64,000 bases of DNA from Petrosia ficiformis (Eukaryota > Porifera > Demospongiae > Haplosclerida > Petrosiidae). Position numbers and translations under genes: made by a program. Below the pieces are notes generated by a model, which saw only the letters and a program-made list of their open reading frames with translations, searched no databases and had not been told where the DNA came from. This document shows, in pieces, positions 23,702 through 36,473 of this stretch. How positions within the stretch are numbered: position 1 is the stretch's first letter; each line of letters starts with the position of its first letter. Location: positions 15,408,916 to 15,472,915 of the forward strand of contig OX345637.1 in the NCBI GenBank assembly GCA_947044365.1, given 5' to 3'.

Positions 23702-25589
23702 ATGAAGACATTTATTGCTACATTCTTTCTTCTATTAATATTTGGTGGTGCATTTAGTCAAACTAATATCATTACTATACCTGATACTGAAAATGGATAT
23801 GCGTATGTATTTGATAAAGGAGATTTGAATACTACAGTGTATTGTGAAGTGATAGTCCATAATATTCTATGTGCTACTAGTTGTTATCTACAGAGGCAGT
23901 CAGATGAAGGTCCTCCTATGTTAGTATTCTTTGATCCTAATAGAATACCACACACTCCATCAGACTTATATGATAACATCATAGTTCTAGGAGTAGAGAA
24001 TATACCTGGAGGACAAATATTTCGAACTAATTTCACGATCCTAAATTTTACTAGTGTTAGATCAGGCACTACTTCAATGCGGAACATCAGGTGTAAGAAG
24101 AAACTTTATTTTAGGATTCTCAGGTTTGTAACTGAACAATGAAAAAAAGTCATCAATAACAACATTATGTCAACACGGCTGGGATGGGTAATAAACAAAC
24201 CACTTCCCTAGCATTTGGAAGTGGTTTGTTTAATTTTATTCGGTTTCTGCATGTTACTTATCCTGACCTTGTTTGCATACTTTGAATTTAACATCCCTAC
24301 AATTCCAGCCACCTTTTCAGCATAAACATATCCCACTTGCATACTGTAGTTAACCATCAGGGAATTGTCAAGTTGTCCAAATAATTCTTTGTTAAACATG
24401 AACAGACCTCTATAATCATGACACTTTCAATGGTTTTAATGTAGTAATTATAATTATTCTTTTTCAACGGTGTTACCATATGTCTGTGACTTGGGTACTC
24501 AACAAGTTCCTGAAAGTAATGATATCACAGTTGATCTCAATGTAACAGATTCTCTTGATCCATTCCCTCCTATGATTTCCTCTCAATGGATGTTTGGAGA
24601 CCAGACTCTGTCCAGTGATACTATTATTACACTCAATGATTATAATATCACATTTATTAATTTTGAGAGGAATATGTCTGGAAATTATGAACTGACTGTT
24701 TTTGGATCGAGTACTGGTACTTTTGAATTAGATGTACAATGTAAGTAAAACGTCTTAAAGTTACTACCTACTGGTTTCTATAATACTCATGTATATTTCA
24801 TTAACAGATGAACCTGAAGCAATAAATGTTGGTAATAGAGAGATTGTATTAACTGATTGTACAATAACACTCATAGCATTTATTACTATAACTGGTAATC
24901 CTCAACCAAATGTATCATGGACTGGTCCTGATGGACTATCAAGAGCCACTACTGGAAGATTCAATGTATCTATAGATGGACAGATTACAATATAAGATAT
25001 AATATCTGTTGATGAAGGTAACTATACATGTACTGTTAGTAATGGAGTTGGACAAGACAGTGTTCAAGATGTTGAACTAGTAATAGCAAGTGAGTAGTTG
25101 AATCAGGAATACAATGATTATTGTGTTATTATAATTATAAATACACAGTTCCTCCTGGTCCGCCACTAAACCTTATTGAGATAGACATTACTGCATGATA
25201 CTACAGTTGTTCTTGAATGGTCACCTCCAAATAAACTTGGTGTACCAGAACTAACTTATTATGGGGTTAATATATTTCCATCACCTCCTAGTGATGTCAA
25301 TCTGACTACAACATCAATACCTTTACTGATATATGATATTATACTAGGAACTGAATATAATGTTAGTGTGATACGAATATCTATAGAAGAGAATCTTTAT
25401 ATGTTACGAGGGGAATCTAGTATTGAAGTTATGTTCACAACAAGGACTGGAGGTATATGTAATAATGTGTTAATAGCATCTATTTGAGTACACATTTCAT
25501 GTATATACGTGAGCTCCCTTTTTGTTTTAGTACCAAGGTTTGAAACAGTTAATGTCACAGCTATCAATGGTGCTATAGAGATAACATAG
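23702..25589 (+). pseudogene. Receptor H: divergent plus-strand Ig/FN3 receptor, broken
   Basis: Pieces: 23702-about 24125 (signal MKTFIATFFLLLIFGG plus Ig), about 24475-24740 (Ig), 24808-25089 (Ig, with ...GNYTCTVSNG), 25149-25452 (FN3), 25531-25589 (start of the second FN3, RFETVNVTAINGAIEIT then TAG). Exon order and phases match receptors A-F, but the sequence is distant. Lesions: in-frame TAA at 24993-24995 in Ig3; a frameshift after IEIDITA in the first FN3; an unclear first donor and second acceptor; truncation of FN3-2. No TM or tail exon follows. It retains a distinct lineage of the family. Confidence 0.75.
24192..24233. repeat. short palindrome
   Basis: AAACAAACCACTTCC is mirrored by GGAAGTGGTTTGTTT around a 9-nt loop. 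It lies between the first two exons of receptor H. Confidence 0.6.
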
Positions 25590-25814
25590 TACATTCTGAT
25601 ATGTTGAAGAGATAATCATATTTCAAAGATGCTATTGTATGGTAGTATGATAAAACTGTGGGAATGATTAAGCATGAAAATGATAATACAATAACCATTG
25701 CAGCAGGATATTTTTAAAATCACAGCCTTCATGAACCATTTTATATGGTATCAGTTGGACTTTTCACATGCCCATACTATCTACTATAATTATTATAGTG
25801 AACATTATAAAAAC

Positions 25815-26127
25815 TAGTGCTGGGACTCGATAATCGAAATATCGATAATTGTTATCAATATAGCACATTTAGTGATAATCGATATCGTGACCAGATATCG
25901 ATTTGTACTTATGCACATTAACCCCAAGGCATTTGCTTGTTAAAAAACATCCTAGTAACTTAACTTACAACTGGTTTTATATTTGATACAAATATCTATT
26001 TTCATGCCAATTAGTGGGAGGTCTTTCTTGTCAAGTAATTAGTTACTTCCTGTGATATTATCGATAATCAAATGATATTGGGTGCACTAATAATCGATAT
26101 TGGTGTCTCTACTAATTCCCAGCACTA
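25815..26127. mobile_element. hAT-type MITE with TAGTGCTGGGA ends
   Basis: Inverted ends are TAGTGCTGGGA and TCCCAGCACTA. The flanking octamers ATAAAAAC and ATCAAAAC match at 7 of 8. The interior has several ATCGATA / TATCGAT motifs in both orientations. It lies just downstream of the truncated receptor H. Confidence 0.7.
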
Positions 26128-27226
26128 ATCAAAACAGTAATGATGTATTGCCTGAACTAATTGATTTGCATTCACAAAACCATTGTGCTGTACAGTTATA
26201 ATTATCTTATTATAAACCTACTGTATCAATACATCCAATGAATCCAATGATATTAGTCACTAGGAGGATATAGTCAGTGATTGAGTTCAGAATACTTCTA
26301 ATACATAAAGATCCACTTTATAAAATGATACCACTATTTAAATAGTGTTTGTGTCTCCTGTATTGGGTATTAGAATAGAAATACCATTTATACTTTCTAT
26401 TTCAGAGTGCCTTGCTTATTATTAAGGAATAATAGGCTTTGAAATCAAGAATGTACATTCATTACATTGATATGTCATTTATGTGTAATTCACTTCTAGT
26501 AGTCCTAGATCTACCAGGTTTCCATCAATCTCAAAAAATATGAAGACAGATATGTGACTTTCATGGTGTGGCATACATTGAGATCAATGACTGATGTTCT
26601 GTGAATGTAAATACATGTTTAATGACAAAAATGAAAATGCTAACTTCAAACCATAAAGATATATTATGTGCTGTGAAACAATTATTGAAATTCATGTTGT
26701 ATTATGTTACATTATCCACTTAACAGTACTATAAAACAGTAGTTGTAATTATGTATAATTAACTTGTTTGAATTATAACATAATTGATAATAAATTATTA
26801 TCAAGTGTTACTAGTTGTATTACCTGATGTGTAAAGTTCCAGTAGTATACCTTCATCATCAACATTGAATATCTAGTATACATGAGGATATTCTCAATAT
26901 CTAATGTGACTTACAACCTCATTTGTCAGTTTATCTGTTCTCACAAAAGATCTTGTTTATGAAGAGCTGCTATTAAAACTGTAAAATGCACACCAAACTA
27001 CAAATCCATCTTTATGAATATTATAGTTAATTAAAACTCTTTAAAGAATTATTATTAATTTCAATTCGACACAAAGCTCATTAAAATAAACTACATTTAT
27101 TCATTAATTATTCATACATAAATACATACACATAATTATATAATCCATTTATTTCTTCATACTGACTATTACTATATTATGTATTGCTGTTTTGTTGTTG
27201 TTATTTTTGTTGTTGTTGTTGTGGCA
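26128..27226. other. gap and 3' flank of receptor C
   Basis: No coding exon seen. From about 26350 it is paralogous to the 3' flank of receptor B (6735-7540). The DNA just past the receptor C stop still encodes the lost SQYEEI tail motif out of frame (27160-27180). Confidence 0.6.
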
Positions 27227-30200
27227 TTAGTAATGGGTGTCATAAACAACAGATACAGGTTGTTGTTTAATGGATGGTTCAATTTCACCATATGCTAAAT
27301 TATGTTCAAGATGGATGGATTGTAGAGGAACTTCTTCTCTAGTTGTATCTTTAACAATATCATAAGCTTCATTAGTATCAAAATAGATTTTTCCTGTTGT
27401 TTTTAAAAATATAAAACATTTTTTACATATTAATTAAATGTATAATGAGATAAAAGTATTATACTATATAATATACTTACCCTTCTTTTTATATAGAATA
27501 AAGATCACAATCAGAATGATAATGACACTCACAACAATGTTTAATAGAGTAACACCAATAACTATACCAGCAACAGTTCCACTGTTCAAACCTGTAGAGA
27601 TGTACATTAATTAATATACAATAATGCTCAATACAGTGTTTCCTGCACAGGATGGTAGCACGACATTCCTCCACCCTTTAGTCTTGCTCTTCCATCCTTT
27701 AGTTATAAAGATTATGCTAATAATCACTATTATATAACACAGATTGACAATTGTTGGTCAAACATCATGTACCACTGATGTACTCCTCCACCCTAAATAT
27801 TTATCTTGAAGGAAACACTGCGATATTCATACATATGGTAAGTAGTACAGCTATTTTGTGGAACAATAACACAATCTACTTCTATAGTAAATTTTAGCAT
27901 GAGAATCTTCTATTACGAAACTCCCATGCAAAGAACTAGCTCTAAAATTAATTGTAATTAATGGATAATACACATTAATTCTAACGAATAAAAAAACAAA
28001 CAACAATGTGATGTGAAATATAACAATAATAATTGAGACTTGATTCATTTAGTATAACAACATTAGTTCAGGTATCCATGTGTGTTCATGTACAACACGA
28101 TATACAGAAAAAACCATCTCTATGGTTGTTTTGTGACGACCAATCAAAGTAATAATGATATATATATATACTATAGTTGCTTATTTTTCCATTTTAGAGC
28201 TACAAAAAATAAATCGTTAAAATAACCATTTTAATAGTTACTACATGCAGTTGCAAGAAATATTATAAATATACAATTTAGTGTGTTAATTGTCATAAAG
28301 GATGTTGTGACTACATGCATGATGTTACTACTACAAAGGTACACTAGAATAAATTAAATTATGTGTTTGTAGGTTTCCAAACCCTTTTGATGGTCATATA
28401 CAATTACATGTACTTTAGTAGTAACCTTATACTTAATTGTTAGTATGAAATATGAGTAGACAGTACCCTAAAATTCTACTGCTTCAACTAATTGCATATA
28501 ATCAGTAGAAAGTAGCTATGGCATTAGATGTATGTATCCTGAACAATGAATTAATTGTTAATTCCTTGCATCTGTACTGAATAATAATTATTAATGATGA
28601 CTGTCATTTATGAAACAATACAAAATAATTATATTATAGTTGTTTATTTTGGCATTTTTCATTCTTTGTAACAGCTCCTTATATTTCAGCTGCTGTTTCC
28701 ACAAGTGCTGCTGTTTCCACAAGTGTGTGTTTGCTTACGTGCTATGCCTATAAATTGACAGAGGTCTCCGGAATGACACAAGACTATAACACGAATATAT
28801 ATTATTACAACCCCGTGAAAATTAATCATAAGGATGGCTTTATAGGGCATAAAAATGGTCAATTGTCACAAACATATATATAATTATACATAAATATAGT
28901 ATTAAATTATATATACATCACATCATTGAGGTTTTGGTTGCTACAAGTATGTTCATAATGGAACACTGTAAAGGTTTATTTTAACTGTTGGTTGGTTGTA
29001 GGAGTTTCTACTTAATTTTTTTCAACAATGATTTGTTTTTCCTGCTAGGTAATAGACTAGTAAAATACATGTCATAATAACATAGTAACAAAAATATAAT
29101 GTACACAGCATTATATTATGTCTATAGTGTATTATTATCATTACAACTCTAACATCAGTGAAAACAACAGATCATTACACCATGTACATGTATATAAATT
29201 TGTACTTATAATAACAAATAATCTATGAAGTGTGTATTGGACAGATATAACACAAGTACACAAATATTTTTTTATTATCGAGCCAGTATATTATTCCATA
29301 TTTCAACTTAATACTATTATATAAATTATAAATCATATAACAAATTAAAAAATCTATATAAAACTTTAAAATTTAGTGGACCCAAAATATTGAGCGTTAT
29401 AGAACTGTCTTTCCACTAATAATAATATTATATCATTATAGGTAATTTCACGATTACATGTACTAGTACCAAGTAGTACTGTTGAAATACCTGAAGATCC
29501 TCCTACACAAGTGGGTATGACAGTTGATGTAGTAATAGAAGTTCCTGTTGATGATGTTGTTGTCATGGAAACAGATGATGTTGTTGTACTGGTTGGTTTA
29601 GTGGATATTGCTGTTGTGATAGATGTGACTAATGTAATGTATTAATGTATAGTGGTATGATATAAGTTGTATGTATAGTGTACAACATTTGATTATACAC
29701 ATACCTGATATCATGTCAATACAATGAAAATAATAATTACAAACAAGTACCACAGACCATATGAATTCACTCACCTGGACCGACTATAACTTCATCTGTT
29801 AATTCAGTCACTTCAGACATACCATATGGATTACTGGATTGAACTGTGAAACTATACATTCCTTCCTCTAGATACAAAGTGATCATAGCATTTATCATTG
29901 AACCAGTGAAGTATTGAGAATCAGGATTAATAGTTTCAGTATCAAACAGTTGATCATTTTCATTATAAATAGATATTATAAAGTTGAAGTCAGCTGAATT
30001 AATAACTCCACTGTATGATACTTGTATTAGTAAAGTAGCCACTCCACTTCCTCCAGTCACATTATTAACAACAGGTAGAGAAGGTATACCTAATAGAGAG
30101 ATACATGTATAGAATACATAGATAGATGAATAGATAGATAGATATTAATCAAATGACAAGAGACAATTAATACCCAATTAACATTTATAAAAAAAATGTA

Positions 30201-33200
30201 GGATTACCTAATAGAGAGATATATATTTAGATAGAAAGATAGAGAAATGATTTAGAATATAAAAATTCTTTACTAAAATCTGTACTTATTGCATCATTGA
30301 GGATTTTAAAATGAGTCCAAGTACAATTATAAACCAGTAGCTTGTTTAATAGAGCTGTCAATGTCCACAGGTTTCTACACATTTTGCAAACACAAACAGA
30401 CACACAAAATTATCCCACCATTTCATCTACAGTACATGACAATGGAAATTAACAAATCATTAGTAGATTATCAACAACCTGCCAGTACAATTCATTTTTT
30501 TTCTAACCTATATCAGTTATAAGATAGTTAGTTCTCATCATATCTTCTCCAATATTATTATTAGCTGTCATAAGACAACTGTAATTAACACCAGCAATGA
30601 CAGGACCTAATGAAACAGATCGACTATCACAATCACTCATTGAAACACAGTCAATGATAATAGATAAAGTATTAACTCCAGTAGAATCCTCTCTTTCACA
30701 ATCAACAGTAACTGTTTCTAATTCCACACCTCCAGTGTGTCTGAAATACCATGTGACTGACAGGTTTCCATTAACATTAGTTAGAACAGCAGACAAGAAG
30801 TCAGGAGCTATATTCAACAATGATAAACACAAGAGAACATAATAAACAATATCACTTACCTCCTGAAGATGTGTTAAAGACTATTTGTTCAACATATGAA
30901 ATAGTTGCTATGGTAACAGTATACTGTATATTAGGTTTTAATCCATTAATAATTACTATATTATTATAATCTATATCTATTGTATTATTAGGAGTAACTT
31001 GTCTTGTTATATTACTGATTCCTTCTGTTGTAGTGTATATAAACACATTGAATAGAGTGAAGACAGGTGATCCTAGATTAATAGGATTAAGCCAACTTAA
31101 TACAACAGACTCTGCTTCAGGATCACCAACAACTGTTACACTTCGTGGCATTGATGGAGGAACTGATGAACCAAATATAATAATATTAATAATTAAAACT
31201 CACCATATCTCTTATTTATTAATCTCTTTCACCAGTTAATATATATTATGACAATACCGACATTTCAGCTATTTTAATCAATAGCCTTCATCAGGGTATA
31301 ATGCAACAAACACAAATAACAGACAGTTTAAATAGATGTTGATTAGTTCTGATAATGATAGATGACATGACGGGTAGCTAGAGTGGTGTGATGATTAATT
31401 CTGACAATGACAGAAGACACGATGGCTATGATGGATGACATGATGGCTAGCTAAAATGGTGTGGCAAGTGTAGCTCAGTGTGTGAGGTCACAGTTAACTG
31501 CCAGTATGACTCAGGTAGGTTTCCACTATCTCTATTCAATAGATTTGGAACCTGGCATGACTCAAGGATACATCGCTGGAACCATTGTTGATGTTGATGG
31601 AGAATAGTAGCATCTCCCCAGTCCAAGTGTGCTGATCGTTGGTGTTCCTTGATCCTGCAGTCCAAGGTTCTGAGATTCTGCCCGACATAAGATTTATCAT
31701 AGTCCTTACAAGGAATTTAATAAACCACCCAAGACTTATGCAATGTGGGAATGGGTTCCTTTGGGTGGACAGAATTTCTCTGAGGAATCTGGTAAAAGTA
31801 AAGATGCTTTTAATACCAATATCCCACTGAACTCCACTCACCACACCATCTTAGCTAGCCATCATGCCATCCATCATAGCCGTCGTCATCATACCCTGAA
31901 GGCTATTGATTAAAATAGCCAAAACGTTAGTGTTATCGTAATATATATTAACTGGTGAAAGAGAATGATAAATAAGAGATATGAATAATCCTTATCAAGG
32001 TCTATATAAAACTTACCATATTCAATAAGTTCAATTGTGTTGTTAATAGATATTAATACTCCATTTGTTAAAGTATTAGTATAATTACCAGTATCACTTG
32101 ATATCACTGTTGTAATTGTTAATTGACCTGGTACACTAGTATTGAATCTACCACCATCAGTCACTGGACTATTGTTCTTAGTCCAGATTGATGTAGGTTT
32201 TGGGTTACCATCAATATTAGTATAAGCTGTAATAGTTATATCATCTCCAGTAATCACATAGAATGGTCCAGTTTGTGGAACACCTTCAGGAGCATCTGTG
32301 AGTGAGAGTGTAAGTATAAATTAAGAACTCGATGATAAACTATATTATGACAGAAAGGCCCATTTACTTACAATTGATTGTCCAAACATTACCTTTCAAA
32401 CGTTTACTATTCAGTCATTATATATATTATACAGGAATATAACTAAATGTAATCTTTAAAAATAACAACTTCATTAAAATCAAATTGTGACCTTTCCACA
32501 TGTAAATCATATAATATTCACTATTATTATAGTAACAATACATGTATTACTATACTACACAACTCACATAGAACATTCAGTATAAAAAATCCAGTTGAAG
32601 TACCTCCTTCATTAGATACTGTAGTAGAATAGTTTCCACTATCAGTACGATTAACATTAGTGAATATAATGACTGGATATATAGATATATTAGGATTAGA
32701 TCCTCCTTCACTAATAGGAGTACCATCAAATGACCATTCATAATCATCAGGAGCAATAGGAAATCCCTCTGTTTGTTCAATATTGAGAGAAAATGGATAC
32801 CCTTCGATCACTGCAATTGGAGTAGAGTTTTGAAGAAGAACTGGGGGCTCTAGAAAGAAAGTGAGTTGTATGTTATATATTATGTTAAATGATATAATTC
32901 AATTATATAAATTATAATTGTACAATCATTCCTTGATTCAGTGTTGTTTTAAGTCAATGATGATTAAATTTTACTGAGGGAAGAGGGAGGGATCTAATTT
33001 TAAAGATAAAGTGTTTTTCTTAGTGCTTTTATAATGTTTTACTACCTCCTCAAGAACATTATCAGGTAATTAATTAGTTTGGAATTTCAATGCACATTTT
33101 CAGGAAGTACCATATCTTCTCATGGAGGGAAGCTAATGAATAGCCCCTTGATTATACCACCTGAAATTATGAGTTAAAGTTTTGTCCTTTAGTAATACTG

Positions 33201-34611
33201 ATTAGTCACGACTGTTAAAATTAGGGTTTAATCAATTAATTCCAAAAGACATACTATTCAAGCATTCATCAGCAAATAATGTACAATAAGTGACAGAAAG
33301 CCTTTTTGATCATCAAATGGGATGAGTTTCCTGTATTAATTGGCCTAATTACTTCAATTGGTTATCAATCGATTTGAAGTTAATGATCAGAATAGGAGTC
33401 GATTCCCAGCCTTAATGAATACCCGTAGAGTCCAAGAATACTATAATAAAAAAAGAACCCTCACAACACTACTTATCTGATCTAATTAAACATCATTATT
33501 AATACATAGAATTTCAACTGTAACTGATCAGAAAGACTACTATTATATTATAATGGCTACAAGTATTTAGCATTTAGCATTTAGCATTTAGACACCTAGC
33601 TACATGTATATCTTGTTCATAAACCGTATATACATATTTAATAATTACCCTCACTGTGAACCATAGGCGAAAGGGTATGGTAATCATATTCGGGTAGGTA
33701 TAAAACGCGGATCACGGATTACGGATCAGAAATATTATTAATTTTTATTAAATCATGTGACTGGTTATCATTGAAATAATAAACAGGTCGGTAAAACATT
33801 CGATAAATATATAACCTTGTTCTGATGATAACCTAACAATGATAGGCCTACTTCCTCGCTAAGCTCGGTAACTAATAGCTTTAGCCACCTTTATGCTTCG
33901 CACTCGCCCCTATTTCCTGGGTTCAACGTTTCTACAATTTCAAGTTATTATTAATTTATTAACTATTTTAAACAGAGAATCCGCAAATCTGTAATCCGTG
34001 ATCTGTGCTCGGCGTTTTATACCTACCCATCATATTCTATGTGTGTGCGTCTGCGGAAAATATAAATATTGGCGACTCAAACGAGCTACTGGAAGACTTC
34101 AAATTACACAAAGAACAAAAATAACAAGAGGCTTTTGCTAAAAGCTTTCAGTGATAAAGTTATGATTATTTATTACATGTGTTGTGACAATTTATATTCA
34201 CTCACTTATTATTCTCAGATCAAATATTGAAACTATTTCACCTCCTGAACCACAACCAATTTGATTATTATCAAATGTTTCATCAAATACTATGATAGTG
34301 ATGTTAGTACGAACTGCCTCTGGTGAAACTTCATAGTTCTCAAATCCTGCTTGTCCTGGTCCTTCTGGTGTGACTAATATGGTAGTCTCTACTCCATTTT
34401 TGATTAGAGTCCACTGAGTCTCTCTCTGATTTCCATCTCTAAATACTTCACAGAAGAAGGTCACATTCTCAGTATTCTCCATTGCTGATATTATAGGATT
34501 AGCTCCATCTATTCCTTCTGGAAATATAATACTGGTAAGCTGACAATATGTCTCTCTAGTGCAGTAAAGAAGCACCAAAGCACTAATAGCCGCTGCCAGA
34601 GAAACCCTCAT
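27227..34611 (-). CDS. Receptor C: Ig3-FN3x3-TM receptor with frameshifted tail
   Basis: Exons: 34611-34206 (signal MRVSLAAAISALVLLYC plus Ig), 32849-32568 (Ig), 32295-32017 (Ig), 31162-30860, 30807-30508 and 30089-29775 (FN3), 29628-29491 (stalk, 46 codons, ...TSITTSTVIPTCVGGSS), 27591-27481 (TM), 27393-27227 (tail). They total 766 codons plus stop, all phase 1. Compared with other copies the tail has lost one base in the codons for D-T-P-L-L, so it reads ...VVYDTHY and stops at TAA 27229-27227. Intron 1 contains a MITE nested in an older repeat. Intron 3 contains a Penelope-type insertion, without touching splice sites. A GPI-type Ig gene ends 165 bp upstream of the start, on the same strand. 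Signalling role inferred from the tyrosines. Confidence 0.85.
31203..31985. mobile_element. Penelope-like fragment with long inverted ends
   Basis: About 95-bp inverted ends (CATATCTCTTATTTAT...CTCTTTCACCAGTTAATATA and its complement) and further mirrored GCTAGC/CATGATGG motifs enclose a minus-strand frame. This frame reads CKDYDKSYVGQNLRTLDCRI, KEHQRSAHLDWGDATIL and PNLLNRDSGNLPESY. Tyr-(I/V)-G-Q, R-EH and LNRD-G-LP are hallmarks of the GIY-YIG endonuclease end of Penelope-like retroelements. The frame shifts upstream of it, so it is non-functional. It lies inside intron 3 of receptor C. Confidence 0.7.
33692..34028. mobile_element. MITE with 9-bp target duplication, nested in an older repeat
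   Basis: Ends GGGTAGGTATAAAACGC and GCGTTTTATACCTACCC, followed by GGATCACGGATTACGGAT-like inverted sequence. ATCATATTC is duplicated at 33683-33691 and 34029-34037. The flanks together reconstruct a repeat also found (reverse complement) at 8820-8930, where the insertion is absent. A 9-bp duplication with long termini suggests a Mutator-like element. Confidence 0.8.
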
Positions 34612-34775
34612 CTTTTTTTCTGACCTAAAACTATGCAAGGCGACAGAGTTAGAAGGCGTTATGAAGCCCCCCGACAGACGTTTTAAGTCACACTCCCATA
34701 CGTTATTATGAACATTGAAAATTCATTACAATAATAATGTTCATTAGAGTAAAAATTTAGTAAAATTGATAATAT

Positions 34776-36085
34776 TCAAGCAAACAAAACACTAAAAGCA
34801 GCCACAAGAATCAGAACAAGACTTGCAGAAGTTAACCCTAAACAAAAAAAACAAGTATCAATAATTATTAATAAATTAGAATAATGATATTTTACCTGCA
34901 GAACCACCACCTGGAGATGTAGTCATAGTAGTAGATGAAGGAGTAGTAGTGGTTGAAGAAGTAGTAGTAGTACTCATCATTGTAGATGATGAGGTGGTAC
35001 CTGAAATTTTAAAATGACAAAATGTTATTTTATTAATTATTTTAGCTACTCACTGGAAGGTGAAATTACTTGAACGTCATAATTCAGAGTTGCAAAGTTA
35101 ACATATGTAGAAACATTACAAGTATACATTTCATTGTATGCATCAGTCACAGAATTAGTAACCATATAATTTGGTTGATTTGTGATAGTCAATTCCTCAT
35201 CTGAGTTTAGTGTTAACACAATGGTATAGTTTATGGGATTAGATCCGGATACACTGCAGTCAATGAAAAGAGTATCTCCTTCAGTTAGAGTGAGGTCAAC
35301 AGTACTTTTGTTGTTACCATTTGTAAGCTCAGGACCATCTACAGAAATATACATTAGTCTAATAGATTTGCTATAAAATTATTTATTACTCACAATACAC
35401 AATTAAATCAAAAGATCCACTTCCTTCTCCTGCACCATTATCACTGGTTATAGTATATGTTCCATTGTCACTTCTCTGAAGATTTGTAATAGTAATTGAT
35501 GTGCTTGTGATGACAATATTAGCATTATTTGATAGAATTTCTCCATCTCTTGTCCAAGTGACATCAGAAGGTTCAGGGCAAGCTTCTACTGTAGATTTTG
35601 TGAAATCTCATGTAGACAGGTTGAGAGAAGTTGTAGCTTGCAACTATTGAATAAAAAAATGAAATATTATTAAAGTATGATTATTAACTAACATTCCAGA
35701 TTGAGAGTGAATGAGACAGTATCAGTGTTATCTGTACAGGTGAATACAGTTCCAGTAAGATCACATTGCACATCTATGAGGTAAAAGTCACGAATTGAAC
35801 CTGGATTTCCAGTAACATCAATATCAGGTAAGACAGTTAGTGTAATGTCTACAAGAGTTCTTGAGGTAGAACAAGTAAAGTTGAAGTCCTCTTCTACATC
35901 TCTGTTAACAGTTTCTCCATCAGTTATGTTATTTCCTGCAGAAGTCGCTGTCACAGTGTTTAAATTATGTAAGAGATATTTAGTATTCGTTACATGCAAT
36001 AATCACCGAGTGACTTACTAGTACACTGACAAAAAGGAACGACGAGAGCTAGCACAATGAGGACAATCTTCAAATTTACAGACAT
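34776..36085 (-). pseudogene. GPI-anchored triple-Ig protein gene (one in-frame stop)
   Basis: Exons: 36085-36019 (signal MSVNLKIVLIVLALVVPFC), 35947-35693 (Ig), 35636-35394 (Ig), 35338-35054 (Ig), 35000-34896 (Thr/Ser stalk, TTSSSTMMSTTTT...PGGGSA), 34837-34776 (GLTSASLVLILVAAFSVLFA then stop). They total 338 codons plus stop, all phase 1. The hydrophobic C-terminus without a cytoplasmic tail, after a small-residue site, fits a GPI attachment signal. Two lesions: TGA at 35610-35608 in exon 3 (ST*DFT), and loss of the ancestral exon 2 acceptor (AA in place of AG at 35960-35961). A GACAG|CG site 12 nt inside the exon keeps the frame. Skipping the symmetric exon 3 would also keep frame, so a two-Ig product is possible. 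Confidence 0.7.
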
Positions 36086-36473
36086 GTTTGTTTCTTCCCC
36101 TGGAGCTAAAGACGATCACTTCAGAGCTTTTGGACACTGCATTCGCTCCAAGATAGTCTCGTACCCAGACTGTCACGCCCCACGCTGTGGGGCGTGACAG
36201 TCTGTGTACGAGACTACTTCAAGAGGAAGTACGTGGAATTCGGAAATACGTAACAGCGCAATCGATCACATGGTCCCCATGGCAACAACCACGTGGTGCA
36301 TGGTCTGTGCATGTGATGGACGAGTCTGTGCTGTGTATTGGATGTGGGAAGGACTATAAAGGCTCGGGACAGGTGATTTGCTTTCGGTATACCAACAAAC
36401 GCAATAACAAGAGTATATTTTAACTAGCTGTTGTAAGATCGACATTGAGACTATTAGTGAAAGCACACTTAAG
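36086..36473. promoter_or_regulatory. divergent intergenic region between minus and plus Ig genes
   Basis: 388 bp separate the start codons of the minus-strand GPI gene (36085) and the plus-strand Ig exon (36474). A likely shared promoter region, more GC-rich than its surroundings. It contains a 63-bp palindrome, and TATAAA on the plus strand at 36355-36360 about 115 bp before ATG 36474. Confidence 0.45.
36154..36216. repeat. GC-rich near-perfect palindrome in the divergent promoter
   Basis: TAGTCTCGTAC..AGACTGTCACGCCCCA is mirrored by TGGGGCGTGACAGTCTGTGTACGAGACTA around a 5-nt centre. It marks the point where family genes change orientation. Confidence 0.8.

Noticed and set aside
31470..31530. 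tRNA A-box-like TAGCTCAGTGTGTGAGG
   Set aside because: No matching B box or cloverleaf, and the stretch lies in the Penelope-type coding fragment.
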